A DNA stretch of 64,000 bases, from positions 124,001 to 188,000 of the forward strand of contig BAAHQB010000273.1 of assembly GCA_054601695.1 (NCBI GenBank), written 5' to 3'. Below are positions 1-64,000 of the stretch, piece by piece. Under the pieces are notes generated by a model. The model was not told where the DNA came from. It did no database searches and worked only from the letters and a program-made list of their open reading frames with translations. A program made the position numbers and the translations under genes. Origin of the DNA: Amorphochlora amoebiformis. Taxonomy: Eukaryota > Cercozoa > Chlorarachniophyceae. Each line of letters starts with the position of its first letter. Position 1 is the stretch's first letter.

Positions 1-501
1 CCCAGAAATACTAGAATAGTCTAGTAGTGTACTTATGGTACTCACCAGGATCTAGCTAGTCTAGGGGGATGGCTAGATCTAACAGACTAGAGACTACCGC
101 TAGTATCGGCTAGAGTTCTAAACTAGCTGAAGTATCTAAACTAGCTGAAGTGTCTACCTAGAGACATGCATAATCTAGATAATCTAGATAATATTCTAGA
201 TATTACAGCTATCAGTAGTCCATGAAATCAACTAGACGAGTAGATTAATTAAACCTTGTCGAATCATGACAATTAACTTTACAAAAATATGTTCTAGGAT
301 TGTTGCCTGTTTGCATGAAATAAACTGTACACGAGATGCGCATGCTTCCTAGGCTTTGGCTCCAACCAGACTGTAACCTAGGTAACCGGTTCAAGGTATG
401 TATGTATGTACATAAAAACTCCCAACTCTCATAATCTGTACATTTTTCTAGATTTCTAGATTCTCGACGCTAGCTCAAGATCGACTTGTCAATCCATATG
501 G
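1..501. other. CTAG-rich AT sequence, no gene seen
   Basis: This is non-microsatellite AT-rich sequence in which the tetramer CTAG recurs very often, including short tandem forms such as TCTAGATAATCTAGATAA near 173-190. No open frame or exon could be supported. It lies downstream of the 3' end of the minus-strand LRR gene. Similar CTAG-dense sequence flanks the DNA transposon at 39540-39857 and 44280-44660, so it may be an old dispersed repeat family or an unusual intergenic composition. That link is inference from composition only. Confidence 0.4.
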
Positions 502-16427
<15,926 letters not shown>

Positions 16428-17031
16428 ATATCGTCCCGGCAGCCGGAATATCGAAAGGGCCTTTAACTTGTTGACGGAAAGGGTTTGGATAGGGATTCGG
16501 AGAGAAGAATAGACAGAAATGTATGTGGAGGTTCTCGGGCAACGTGTTTTTGGCTTGGAAGAAACGAAAGGGTAATCGGTCGGAATTGCACGCAAATCTG
16601 GCCGCTTTCGCCCAGAGTCTTCCGGATGACCCAGATATGGTCCTATGATTGGTTAAATGCGACCTCTTGAAGCTTGGCAGACTCCATTGCAACAGTTTAG
16701 GGCTTCAACTTTCAAGGCTGGTTGTCCTGGGTTATCTAAAACCTCCCGATGTTTTAACATATCATATAGTTTAATATGTAAATATCTATACTATAATATC
16801 ATATATAGACGGAAACCAAGGAATATCTACATATTTTTCCTCCGATATCCGCAGAATTTGTGGCTACAAAAACGTAGACACCATGTACGTGAAAAGACTC
16901 TCCCCCCCCCCTCCCCCTTTCCCCATTAGGGTAAGCGAACGACCGTTTGTTCAAAGATATTATGGATCGTTGTGCTCTGGCCAAGAATTGGAGAAAATAA
17001 TTTTAAAAATTCGCAGATTTCGACGTAAAAA
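16428..17031. promoter_or_regulatory. Head-to-head intergenic region between LRR and CPR genes
   Basis: These 604 bp separate the proposed LRR start codon (minus) and the CPR start codon (plus). The sequence is of ordinary complexity, with no TA array, and contains a C-rich run at about 16899-16925. The CPR ATG sits in the context GTAAAAAATGGCG. No convincing TATA box or known operator could be identified; the assignment as a shared promoter region rests on gene orientation and spacing. Short open frames here (for example around 16270-16670) have no recognisable domains. Confidence 0.5.
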
Positions 17032-38490
<21,459 letters not shown>

Positions 38491-38812
38491 GAGAGATTTC
38501 ACTTTGACGTGCAGAAGGAGAAGGTAATTATCTATTTATATATATGTATATATATATATGTGTGTGTGTGTGTTTGTGTGTTATTTATGTGTTTGTGTGT
38601 GTGTGTGTTTTAGTGAGTGTTTGTTTGTTGAGAATTGTGATTTGTGTAAGGTTTATTATGCGTTTTATGTATATATTTAAATATATATATATATATATAT
38701 ATATGTACATATATATATATATGTACATATATGTATATATTAAATATATCTTTTTTTGTGATAAAATTAAAAATATACATATGGGTGTGTGAGAGTATAT
38801 GAGATGTGTCAG

Positions 38813-38869
<57 letters not shown>

Positions 38870-38888
38870 ATATATAAATGTACACATG

Positions 38889-38933
<45 letters not shown>

Positions 38934-38941
38934 TTGTGTTA

Positions 38942-38996
<55 letters not shown>

Positions 38997-39093
38997 TTAC
39001 ATACATATTCTATATGTATACATATATATATATATACATATATGTGTGTATATATATATATTATGTGACATGTATGTAAAAACGTTGGTCTGT

Positions 39094-39154
<61 letters not shown>

Positions 39155-39239
39155 ATATAGTATACATACATATGTACATTCTTATAATACACATGTAAAT
39201 ATATATATGTATATATATATATATATATATATGTATATG

Positions 39240-39289
<50 letters not shown>

Positions 39290-39324
39290 TATACATACAT
39301 AAGTACATTTTTATAATACACATA

Positions 39325-39361
<37 letters not shown>

Positions 39362-39431
39362 GTATATATATATATGTACCTATACTTACAAACATCCATA
39401 TCAGACCATCAAGATGAACCACCATAGTGAA

Positions 39432-39475
<44 letters not shown>

Positions 39476-39857
39476 CTTACAAACATCCATATCAGACCAT
39501 CAAGATGAACCACCATAGTGAATCTTTTGATACCGAGTATATCTGAGATAATCCGGATCCTAGATCCATTTTTCGGTCTTAGACAGTAACCGTCAACGAT
39601 ACATATGTTTACTCTAACAACTATAGGCAACTATAGCCACGTCTAGACGTATAGCATCTATTTAGTGCATAAATCTAGTACATCTAGTACATCTAGTACA
39701 TAGGCCTCATACAAAGCGCTTAATCTAGTTACTAAGAGTTAATGCAATAAGTTAATTATAAAAGACTTCAGAGAGACTGCATGACCTTTGTCGATGAATA
39801 ATCTAAACTAGCTAAATAATCTGATGATATATATATCTAGATATATATCTAGTATAT
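38491..39857. other. Intergenic region between CPR and the transposon
   Basis: It holds the CPR 3' flank with (TG)n and TA arrays, and a duplicated segment at 39150-39200 and 39275-39330 (GTATACATACAT...TACATT). From about 39540 to 39857 it is CTAG-containing AT sequence like that at the window start. A possible minus-strand exon is listed separately. No polyadenylation signal could be assigned with confidence. Confidence 0.45.
39482..39630 (-). CDS. Possible 5' exon of an unidentified minus-strand gene
   Basis: An open frame from an ATG at 39630 runs to about 39482 (ending GLIWMF) and is followed by a strong donor GTAAGTATA. The last about 50 nt with that donor are repeated at 39431-39378, cut after GATTC and running into (TA)n. 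This is exactly the donor-edge copy pattern seen beside real exons elsewhere in the window. No homology is recognised and no further exons were found, so this may be a remnant. Confidence 0.3.
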
Positions 39858-39879
39858 AGACCTTGTTAAGTAGCGATGT
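39858..39879 (+). repeat. Left terminal inverted repeat of the transposon
   Basis: 22 bp, exact reverse complement of 44258-44279. Identity stops after GCGATGT at the inner end. Confidence 0.9.
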
Positions 39880-40324
39880 CAACCAATTTTCTCAGCTTAC
39901 ATGATAAGTCAAAAGCGGTCATCGACCGTTAATACTTAGTTGCTTTTAAAGACTCAAGTTGTAATTTATACTATGATCATAGTAATTATTATAGTAGTAT
40001 TAAATAATGCCATAGGCTAGAAATTCATGATCTATATCATTGATAATTATCTAGATTATTAATTTCTGGTAATAAGTATTCAGCAAGTTAATTATTATTA
40101 TTAAACTTTAATCTTAGTAGTTAATTATTACTTTAATCTTAGTAGCTATAGTTAATAATTATTAGTATTCAGGCTAATAAATTATGTCAGAATCAGACAC
40201 AAATATTATTTGACATTAGTCACTCTATGATTATTAAATTTAATACTGTCAGTCTTAGTAATTAATATATCTAGATATATATATATATATATCTGTATTA
40301 TTATTATTATTATTATATATCTAG

Positions 40325-40357
<33 letters not shown>

Positions 40358-40372
40358 TATTGTTATTATTAT

Positions 40373-40404
<32 letters not shown>

Positions 40405-40574
40405 TTATAATTATTACATGTACATATATATTTAAAAATATATAGGTATTTTTTTTTCATATTTATAATATCATAAATAATATGTAATAATATATAATTC
40501 AAATAATCAAAAAAGATGTGCAGTTTAATAAATGAGATATAATTTTATTGTGTGTGTTTTCATACATGCATATA

Positions 40575-41932
40575 TTAAGTCTTGCGCCTATTTCGTCGGG
40601 CCTTCCTGCGCATTAACCGATCCACTTTCTCACCATGAAGGCTAGCAGCACGCATACCCAAAAGAGCTCCCACCTTGGCCATGCGAGGAGCCCTGCCTCT
40701 GGTAGCTTTAATCCTATCTTCAGAGATCCCATAATCAGTTTCTACCGCCGTGTCGTTCGCAATTTCTCGCCCCGAGGAACCTGAGTCAGTGTCCGATGAT
40801 AGTGGATCTCCGGGTTGGATGTAAGAGTTACAGGAGGCGTCGGCTTCATCAGCGTCGTCACCAGAACCTGAACCAATTTTGATTTCACCGCGAGGCATGC
40901 GAGCAATCCTTGCAGCCTTACGTCTTCGCCCGAGTTTGATTGATTCTTGCGTTCTCGGGGTCGTCTTCGCGTTCGTTTTGCCTCGGGTACAATAGCTGGA
41001 ACACCGTGGAGTTCAGCAGCTCTCCAAATGGCTGCAGCAAGCTCTTCGTGCTCTTTCTTGGATAGGCCCAATCTTCGAATTGGCCGGAACTTCTGCTTGA
41101 TTTGGATGAGTTGGAAAACGAAACGAGCGACTATAGAATGTCGTTCCCTATTATGACGCCACCTCGTCATACACGCAAACTGTTTTACGCGAGCGAAGAC
41201 GTTCTCGACGATCGAACGGTAATTACCGAAAGCATCGTTTTCACGAATTTGTTGCTCAGTGAGCTCACCGCCTCTTGGTTTGCGATAAGGACATTTGTAC
41301 ATTGGATCTCTCCTGCAGAGATAAGCGCCATCAGCCCCCACACGCTCGAAGAACTGCAACCCTTCCACCAGTCCCTCTCTTCGGTTAATGTTTAGGTCCG
41401 AAATGCTCCCCGCAGGATGTCCAGACGATAGCCAGCACACATCCCCAGTGTTGGCAGCAACGGCGATCGCATACCTCATGGCGAATTTCCGCCTCTTGTA
41501 AGTGTAGTGTTTCTTCGCTTCCACACTATCACTTGGACGATTTATCATGAAATCTGATGAATCAGTGTGCATACTGCAGTAAGCATCCGGTCCGTCCATG
41601 AAGATGGCAGATTTCAGCCGGTTCTCGAACTTGATCTCGTCCATGAAAGCCTCTACAATACTGAGAGTCCTCCACACCTTCTCAGAGTGCTTTTGTCGAC
41701 ACATCTTCCAGATCGTACCGCCGTAGTGCCCTTTTGGATACTTCCAAGCGAAGTGCAGTGCCATCAAGAAATCGAGACAGGAAACACCAGTCCTTTGACC
41801 ACAATATTTGTCGACTGCATAGCAGCACTCTTGGAGGCTGAGACCAAGATTGCTGTTGAAGGCGCTCTCGTTGAAGCGGTTGAAGTAATGGGAATATATC
41901 CTTTGATTTTTCATCCTGAAAAAAAAATTCAT
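40575..41932 (-). CDS. DDE transposase (DDE_Tnp_4 / Harbinger type), probable frameshift near the C-terminus
   Basis: The main frame, 41932-40742, has 396 codons. From the first ATG the likely catalytic residues are Asp113 (FMDGPD), Asp201 (VGADGAY) and Glu243 (YRSIVENVFARVK), with spacing and context of the DDE_Tnp_4 family. The first about 100 residues (LSLQECCYAVDKYCGQRTGV...) probably form the DNA-binding part. The first ATG lies just before a T-run ending CAG; the second Met (41914) is an equally likely start. After about residue 330 another frame, ending at 40575, gives a more protein-like tail: an acidic segment (SGSGDDADEADA) then a basic end (MRRKARRNRRKT). A single-base indel near 40930-41000 would join them. 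It may thus be inactive, or the shift may be an assembly error. Confidence 0.85.
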
Positions 41933-42159
41933 TTATCTGAATTTTATCATCGAAAATTCATCCGCGAATAATCGGCAACTCATCTGCCAATCATCTGCAA
42001 ATAATCGGATGAAAAACGCTTAATTACCGTTTTCATGGAGGGGACAGGAGCTAGAAACTCCGGACTTTCACAGGCCCCATCAGCTGGCGCTCGAGCCTTC
42101 ATATCTGGCGTCTGTGGGTTCCGAATGTTTGTTGGTTTAGGTAAATATACTTGAATCCG

Positions 42160-42250
42160 ACGACTGAATAATCGGCAAATCATCGGCAAATCATCGGCAA
42201 ATCATCGGCAAATCATCGGCAAATCATCGGCAAATCATCGGCAAATAATC
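42160..42250. repeat. 11-bp minisatellite between the two transposon ORFs
   Basis: About seven units of AAATCATCGGC, with related ATCGGCAA/ATCTGCAA motifs scattered at 41965-42010. It lies in the divergent promoter region of the element and could be a binding-site cluster for the transposase or its partner. That function is inference. Confidence 0.75.
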
Positions 42251-42437
42251 CTGGTAATAATACCTTAATTTCTACACCCGAAAAGATAGAAACATTTCCA
42301 AACGCCTCTCTTGAATACAAACCTCAAACCGCCAAACGTCACCAGACAGACACGCGGTCTGTCTAGTAGTGTCTACCGTTCAGAAGAATATCGTAATAAA
42401 TGCGATTAAAACCGTCCCTGAGCAGGCCAAAGCCCAC

Positions 42438-43202
42438 ATGTGGAAACACATATGGGAAACCATGATCCTGCCAGCGTTTCCAAACGTGACTCTCACGATG
42501 GTGAAGAACTTTGGGTCATCATATCGCAAGCGAAATGCTGATGACAATGATGATGGTCGACTAGGAAAGCAGCCGCGTAAGGAAAAAAGTCTTATGGACG
42601 TACCAGATGCGGATAGCTACCCGGAGCCGGCGCCGGCTGCGGCTGCGAGTAAACCGTCTGCAGCTGAGCTTTCAGAAGAGGAACTTCTCAAGCTTGCCAA
42701 TGAGAAGAAACTGCAACACATCAAAGATATTTCTGCACAAGCGTTTGACCCCCCCTTCTACCTACACTGCAGCTCCGAACTCGCTGGTGCTACCGTCGAC
42801 GGGTTGTTTATATTCTTCAATAAGGGCAATAACAACACTTCTATGAAGCTAACGGTAAAAAACGCCATTCGCATGGTTCACGTGAGGAAGATCATCTCAC
42901 CTCCTGTTGCGGATATGCTAAGGAAGCTCCCTCCAAGTATTTTCGCTCAAGCCAAGTCAGGGTTCGTGACACTAAAAGAGAAGCCCTTGCCCCCCATTGA
43001 GGTGGAATTTTCAGTTCCAATTCCAGAAGAATACTCACCGCTAGAGTACACGTTTTTTAAGCTCGACAAGTTCGTTGGCTTCTGGTTCAAGAAGATTAAA
43101 GAGAAGGAAGAGACGGTCGGGGATGACTCCGACTCAAACGCAGAAGAGTTCGCAGCTGTCGGTCGCTACAAGAAGAAAACGGCTGCGTTACTTCAGTTAT
43201 AA
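42438..43202 (+). CDS. Transposon second ORF, possible SANT/MADF-like DNA-binding partner
   Basis: The frame is open from 42315 to the stop at 43200-43202. The first in-frame ATG is 42438 (MWKHIWETMILPAFPNVTLT), giving 254 aa. The N-terminal part (WKHIWETMILPAFPNVT...SSYRKRN) has aromatic and basic spacing reminiscent of Myb/SANT or MADF helices. A basic/acidic linker follows (residues about 35-85, with GKQPRKEK and PAPAAAASKPSAAE), then an uncharacterised C-terminal region. I do not recognise the C-terminal domain. Divergence from the transposase inside shared TIRs suggests a Harbinger-type accessory protein; that role is inference. A missing short 5' exon is possible because the frame extends upstream without ATG. 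Confidence 0.6.
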   Translation: MWKHIWETMILPAFPNVTLTMVKNFGSSYRKRNADDNDDGRLGKQPRKEKSLMDVPDADSYPEPAPAAAASKPSAAELSEEELLKLANEKKLQHIKDISAQAFDPPFYLHCSSELAGATVDGLFIFFNKGNNNTSMKLTVKNAIRMVHVRKIISPPVADMLRKLPPSIFAQAKSGFVTLKEKPLPPIEVEFSVPIPEEYSPLEYTFFKLDKFVGFWFKKIKEKEETVGDDSDSNAEEFAAVGRYKKKTAALLQL

Positions 43203-43403
43203 TAAACATAAATTGTGTTAAGTTTGCGGGTGTACATGTGTTCAAAGGTGCTAATGTTTACCTACATTAAAATATTTCTTTTACATTAACTTCAATATAT
43301 ACATATAAATGCATAATGTATATACATGTACATATATATGTATGTATATATATATGTGTATGTAATAATAATTATATATATAGATATATATATATATATA
43401 TAT

Positions 43404-43439
<36 letters not shown>

Positions 43440-43529
43440 GTACATATGTATATAATTAAATATGTTATAATATTATTTAGGTTGTATAATAAATTATATT
43501 AAACAAATACAATACTGTGTACATCATAT

Positions 43530-43569
<40 letters not shown>

Positions 43570-43581
43570 ATATATATCTAG

Positions 43582-43618
<37 letters not shown>

Positions 43619-43707
43619 ATAATATATATATATATATATATAATATTATATATATATTATTATATTTAATATGATAATATTAAATATATATATTATAAAT
43701 ATCTAGA

Positions 43708-43747
<40 letters not shown>

Positions 43748-44257
43748 GTATATATACATGTATATATATATATATATATATGTGCATCATCCGCAGTGCA
43801 TGTATTATACAGTGATAATATTAAATATCATGATATCGACATATAATTTATTATAGTATTATTACATGTATGGAGATATGATGAATCATATATATTATTA
43901 AAAATCTAGATAAATTTATACCGTCGGTAATTTTACTAGTATAAACTTTAGTAATTTAATTTAATATATATTAAATATATAATTTTTAATTAATATTTAT
44001 TATATAAAATTTATAATACATGTACCCAAACAGTGAGTAATAATTAATAATGTCTGAGACTGTCGATATGATCATGCACTGAATTTTAATATTATATTAC
44101 ATCTAGTACATCACTGTACATGTAATAAATTATTATACATACATGTGTATTAAATTATTTAATAATTTAAGGCGAATTTTATCATTCAGGCATCGATTCT
44201 GACAGAGTTAATTTACGATTATACTACTAACTGAAATCGATCAATCAGAATCGGCGA
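43203..44257. other. Non-coding right part of the transposon
   Basis: AT-rich sequence with short TA and TAAT runs and no supported gene. It contains a cluster of ATATAT microsatellite at 43370-43780. The matching left non-coding part is 39880-40574, which includes (ATT)n at 40297-40315 and 40360-40374. Confidence 0.5.
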
Positions 44258-44279
44258 ACATCGCTACTTAACAAGGTCT
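44258..44279 (-). repeat. Right terminal inverted repeat of the transposon
   Basis: 22 bp, exact reverse complement of 39858-39879. It reads ACATCGCTACTTAACAAGGT and ends CT on the plus strand. Confidence 0.9.
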
Positions 44280-45259
44280 TATATATATTATATATACCTA
44301 GGATGCCCTGCCTCTAGTCTAGCTAGTGCCTATTACTAGCATTCTAGGCATTAACTAGTGTATCTTCTAATTCTTCTTAATCTAGTTAATCTAATTAATG
44401 CAGCCGTGATGCACTGACTGTCTGTAGTGACTAGCTAAATGCAAGATTTTCTGTCTCCCCTATGATAATCTAGATAATTTTCTAGATATTCTAGAATATT
44501 CTAGACTTTAGATATTACTCAGAACAGTGTGATCATAATGTGTTTTCACTAGCTATTGAGAGTACCTGAGAACACTGACTAGACTGACTACATCATATAC
44601 CTAGATACATGTGTTCTAGTGTTATCTGGTTATTACTCTAGATACCAGCGCAATTAACTGTTGTGTAATCTGGTAATCCACTGTATAAATTACAGTATAA
44701 TAATACCATGATATGAATGCATAATTATAATTATAAATATACTTATATATTATTGTTTTTAAATATCGTATGTATACTTATTGTATATATATAAGATATT
44801 ATCTATATGATTACTAACATAATAATATGATAATAATGTGCCAATAATGCAATACATGTTAGAAATGTCTAGTCACCAGCTGGAGAGTAGTAGAGTAAAG
44901 ACAGCAATAGAACCTGAAATTATTGTAATAATCAGTATTCTTAGGTATTGTAGATTAATGATTGTAAATGTCTAGAATGTAATCATATCAATGATGACAC
45001 ACATGTAAATATTGTAACGTGAAATATTATATTCCAGTATAAATGAACTTGTAATTTATATATAATTATACGAGCTGGTCACTTTAGTAAAACTGTAATT
45101 TTCCATGTCTCAGAAGCCGAAAAGATAAATAAACATATTGGATATCAAAATATGATATATTGCTATATCTATATAAGATATGTTTCTTGGAGGGGTGGGA
45201 TCTGGTAGTGTACCTTCCAAGTTGACAACCCGGCGGCGCGGGTGAAGTACGGACTGGGA
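44280..45259. promoter_or_regulatory. Intergenic region upstream of the glycosidase-like gene
   Basis: CTAG-rich AT sequence (44280-44660) followed by ordinary AT-rich sequence. A short GC-rich stretch (45228-45245, GGCGGCGCGG) lies just before the start codon. No gene or recognisable motif was found. Part of this may belong to an older element into which the transposon inserted. Confidence 0.4.
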
Positions 45260-63691
<18,432 letters not shown>

Positions 63692-63776
63692 GTATGTATG
63701 TTGTGTGCATATATGTATGTATATACACACAAACAAATATGTCTATATACATATATATACATATATATATATACAT

Positions 63777-63809
<33 letters not shown>

Positions 63810-63850
63810 GTTGTGTGCATGTATGTATGTATATACACACAAACACATAA

Positions 63851-63897
<47 letters not shown>

Positions 63898-63961
63898 ATA
63901 TATATATGTATGTATATATATATATGTTGTGTGCATATTTGTATGTATATATACACACATA

Positions 63962-64000
<39 letters not shown>
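63692..64000 (+). repeat. Intron sequence at the window end
   Basis: After the last donor (GTATGT at 63692) the sequence is TA microsatellite plus three copies of a unit containing GTTGTGTGCAT, GTATGTATATACACAC and TCTATATA (near 63700, 63810 and 63920). No exon is visible before the window stops. Confidence 0.75.

Larger units (their letters stand above)
39858..44279. mobile_element. PIF/Harbinger-like DNA transposon, two divergent ORFs
   Basis: Perfect 22-bp terminal inverted repeats at 39858-39879 and 44258-44279 begin AGACCTTGTTAAGTAGCG at each end. TAT flanks both ends (39855-39857 and 44280-44282), consistent with a 3-bp target duplication but ambiguous because the flanks are TA-rich. 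Inside are a DDE transposase on the minus strand and a second ORF on the plus strand, divergently arranged around a 41930-42440 spacer. PIF/Harbinger elements typically carry a transposase plus a DNA-binding partner and make 3-bp duplications, which fits. The coding parts lack TA microsatellites, unlike the host genes, in keeping with a recent arrival. Confidence 0.85.

Noticed and set aside
41980-42189. Upstream exon of the transposase (minus, ending PSMKT before GTAATT)
   Set aside because: Splicing it to the CAG just before the transposase ATG gives the wrong phase, and other frames have stops. The transposase already has about 100 residues before its first catalytic Asp.
39540-45200. A larger element bounded by TTTCGG-type ends outside the 22-bp termini
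   Set aside because: The candidate outer ends match over only a few bases with gaps, which is within chance for this AT-rich sequence.

Overview
The window is nuclear DNA of an intron-rich eukaryote, most likely a protist. Reasons: GT-AG introns interrupt nearly every 15-60 codons; the genes are eukaryotic types (microsomal NADPH-cytochrome P450 reductase, a leucine-rich-repeat protein, a signal-peptide-bearing glycosidase-like protein); and a two-gene DDE transposon is present. Telomere-type tracts are TTAGGG/CCCTAA. I cannot place the lineage further. Most of the sequence is (TA)n microsatellite, with blocks of (CT)n/(GA)n and interstitial CCCTAA arrays. The long 'open frames' made of I/Y, S/L or R/E residues are microsatellite translations and are not genes.

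Layout. (1) 1-501: CTAG-rich AT sequence without a gene. (2) 502-16427, minus strand: a 27-exon leucine-rich-repeat gene, reconstructed as 533 aa with all intron phases agreeing. (3) 16428-17031: a short, repeat-free, head-to-head intergenic region. (4) 17032-38490, plus strand: a 30-exon NADPH-cytochrome P450 reductase (CPR) gene; 1839 coding nt give 612 aa in one frame, from membrane anchor to C-terminal Trp. (5) 38491-39857: intergenic, with one possible minus-strand exon. (6) 39858-44279: a 4.4-kb PIF/Harbinger-like DNA transposon with perfect 22-bp terminal inverted repeats, a DDE transposase (minus) and a second divergent ORF (plus). (7) 44280-45259: intergenic. (8) 45260 to beyond the window end, plus strand: 27 phase-consistent exons (about 648 aa so far) of a putatively secreted glycoside-hydrolase-like protein.

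The unusual biology is in the introns. Many consist almost wholly of simple sequence: (TA)n bounded by GTATAT...ATATAG, or pure CCCTAA arrays whose ends supply the splice sites (19720-19789 and 32581-32656). Exon edges are multiplied. Upstream of many true exons lie partial copies carrying the acceptor plus the first part of the exon; downstream of others lie copies of the last part plus the donor. Every such copy is cut inside the exon and runs into a microsatellite. The extreme case is CPR exon 14, with 14 partial copies before the true exon (24293-26013). The same rule holds in all three genes, so it looks like a general process of intron growth that multiplies splice sites.

The three host genes have no evident pathway link. 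CPR donates electrons from NADPH to microsomal P450s; its start lies about 600 bp from the proposed start of the LRR gene, so the two could share a promoter region. In the reconstructed CPR the NADPH-binding GPGTG exon expected between 33211 and 34200 cannot be found, so the locus may be decayed or misassembled there.
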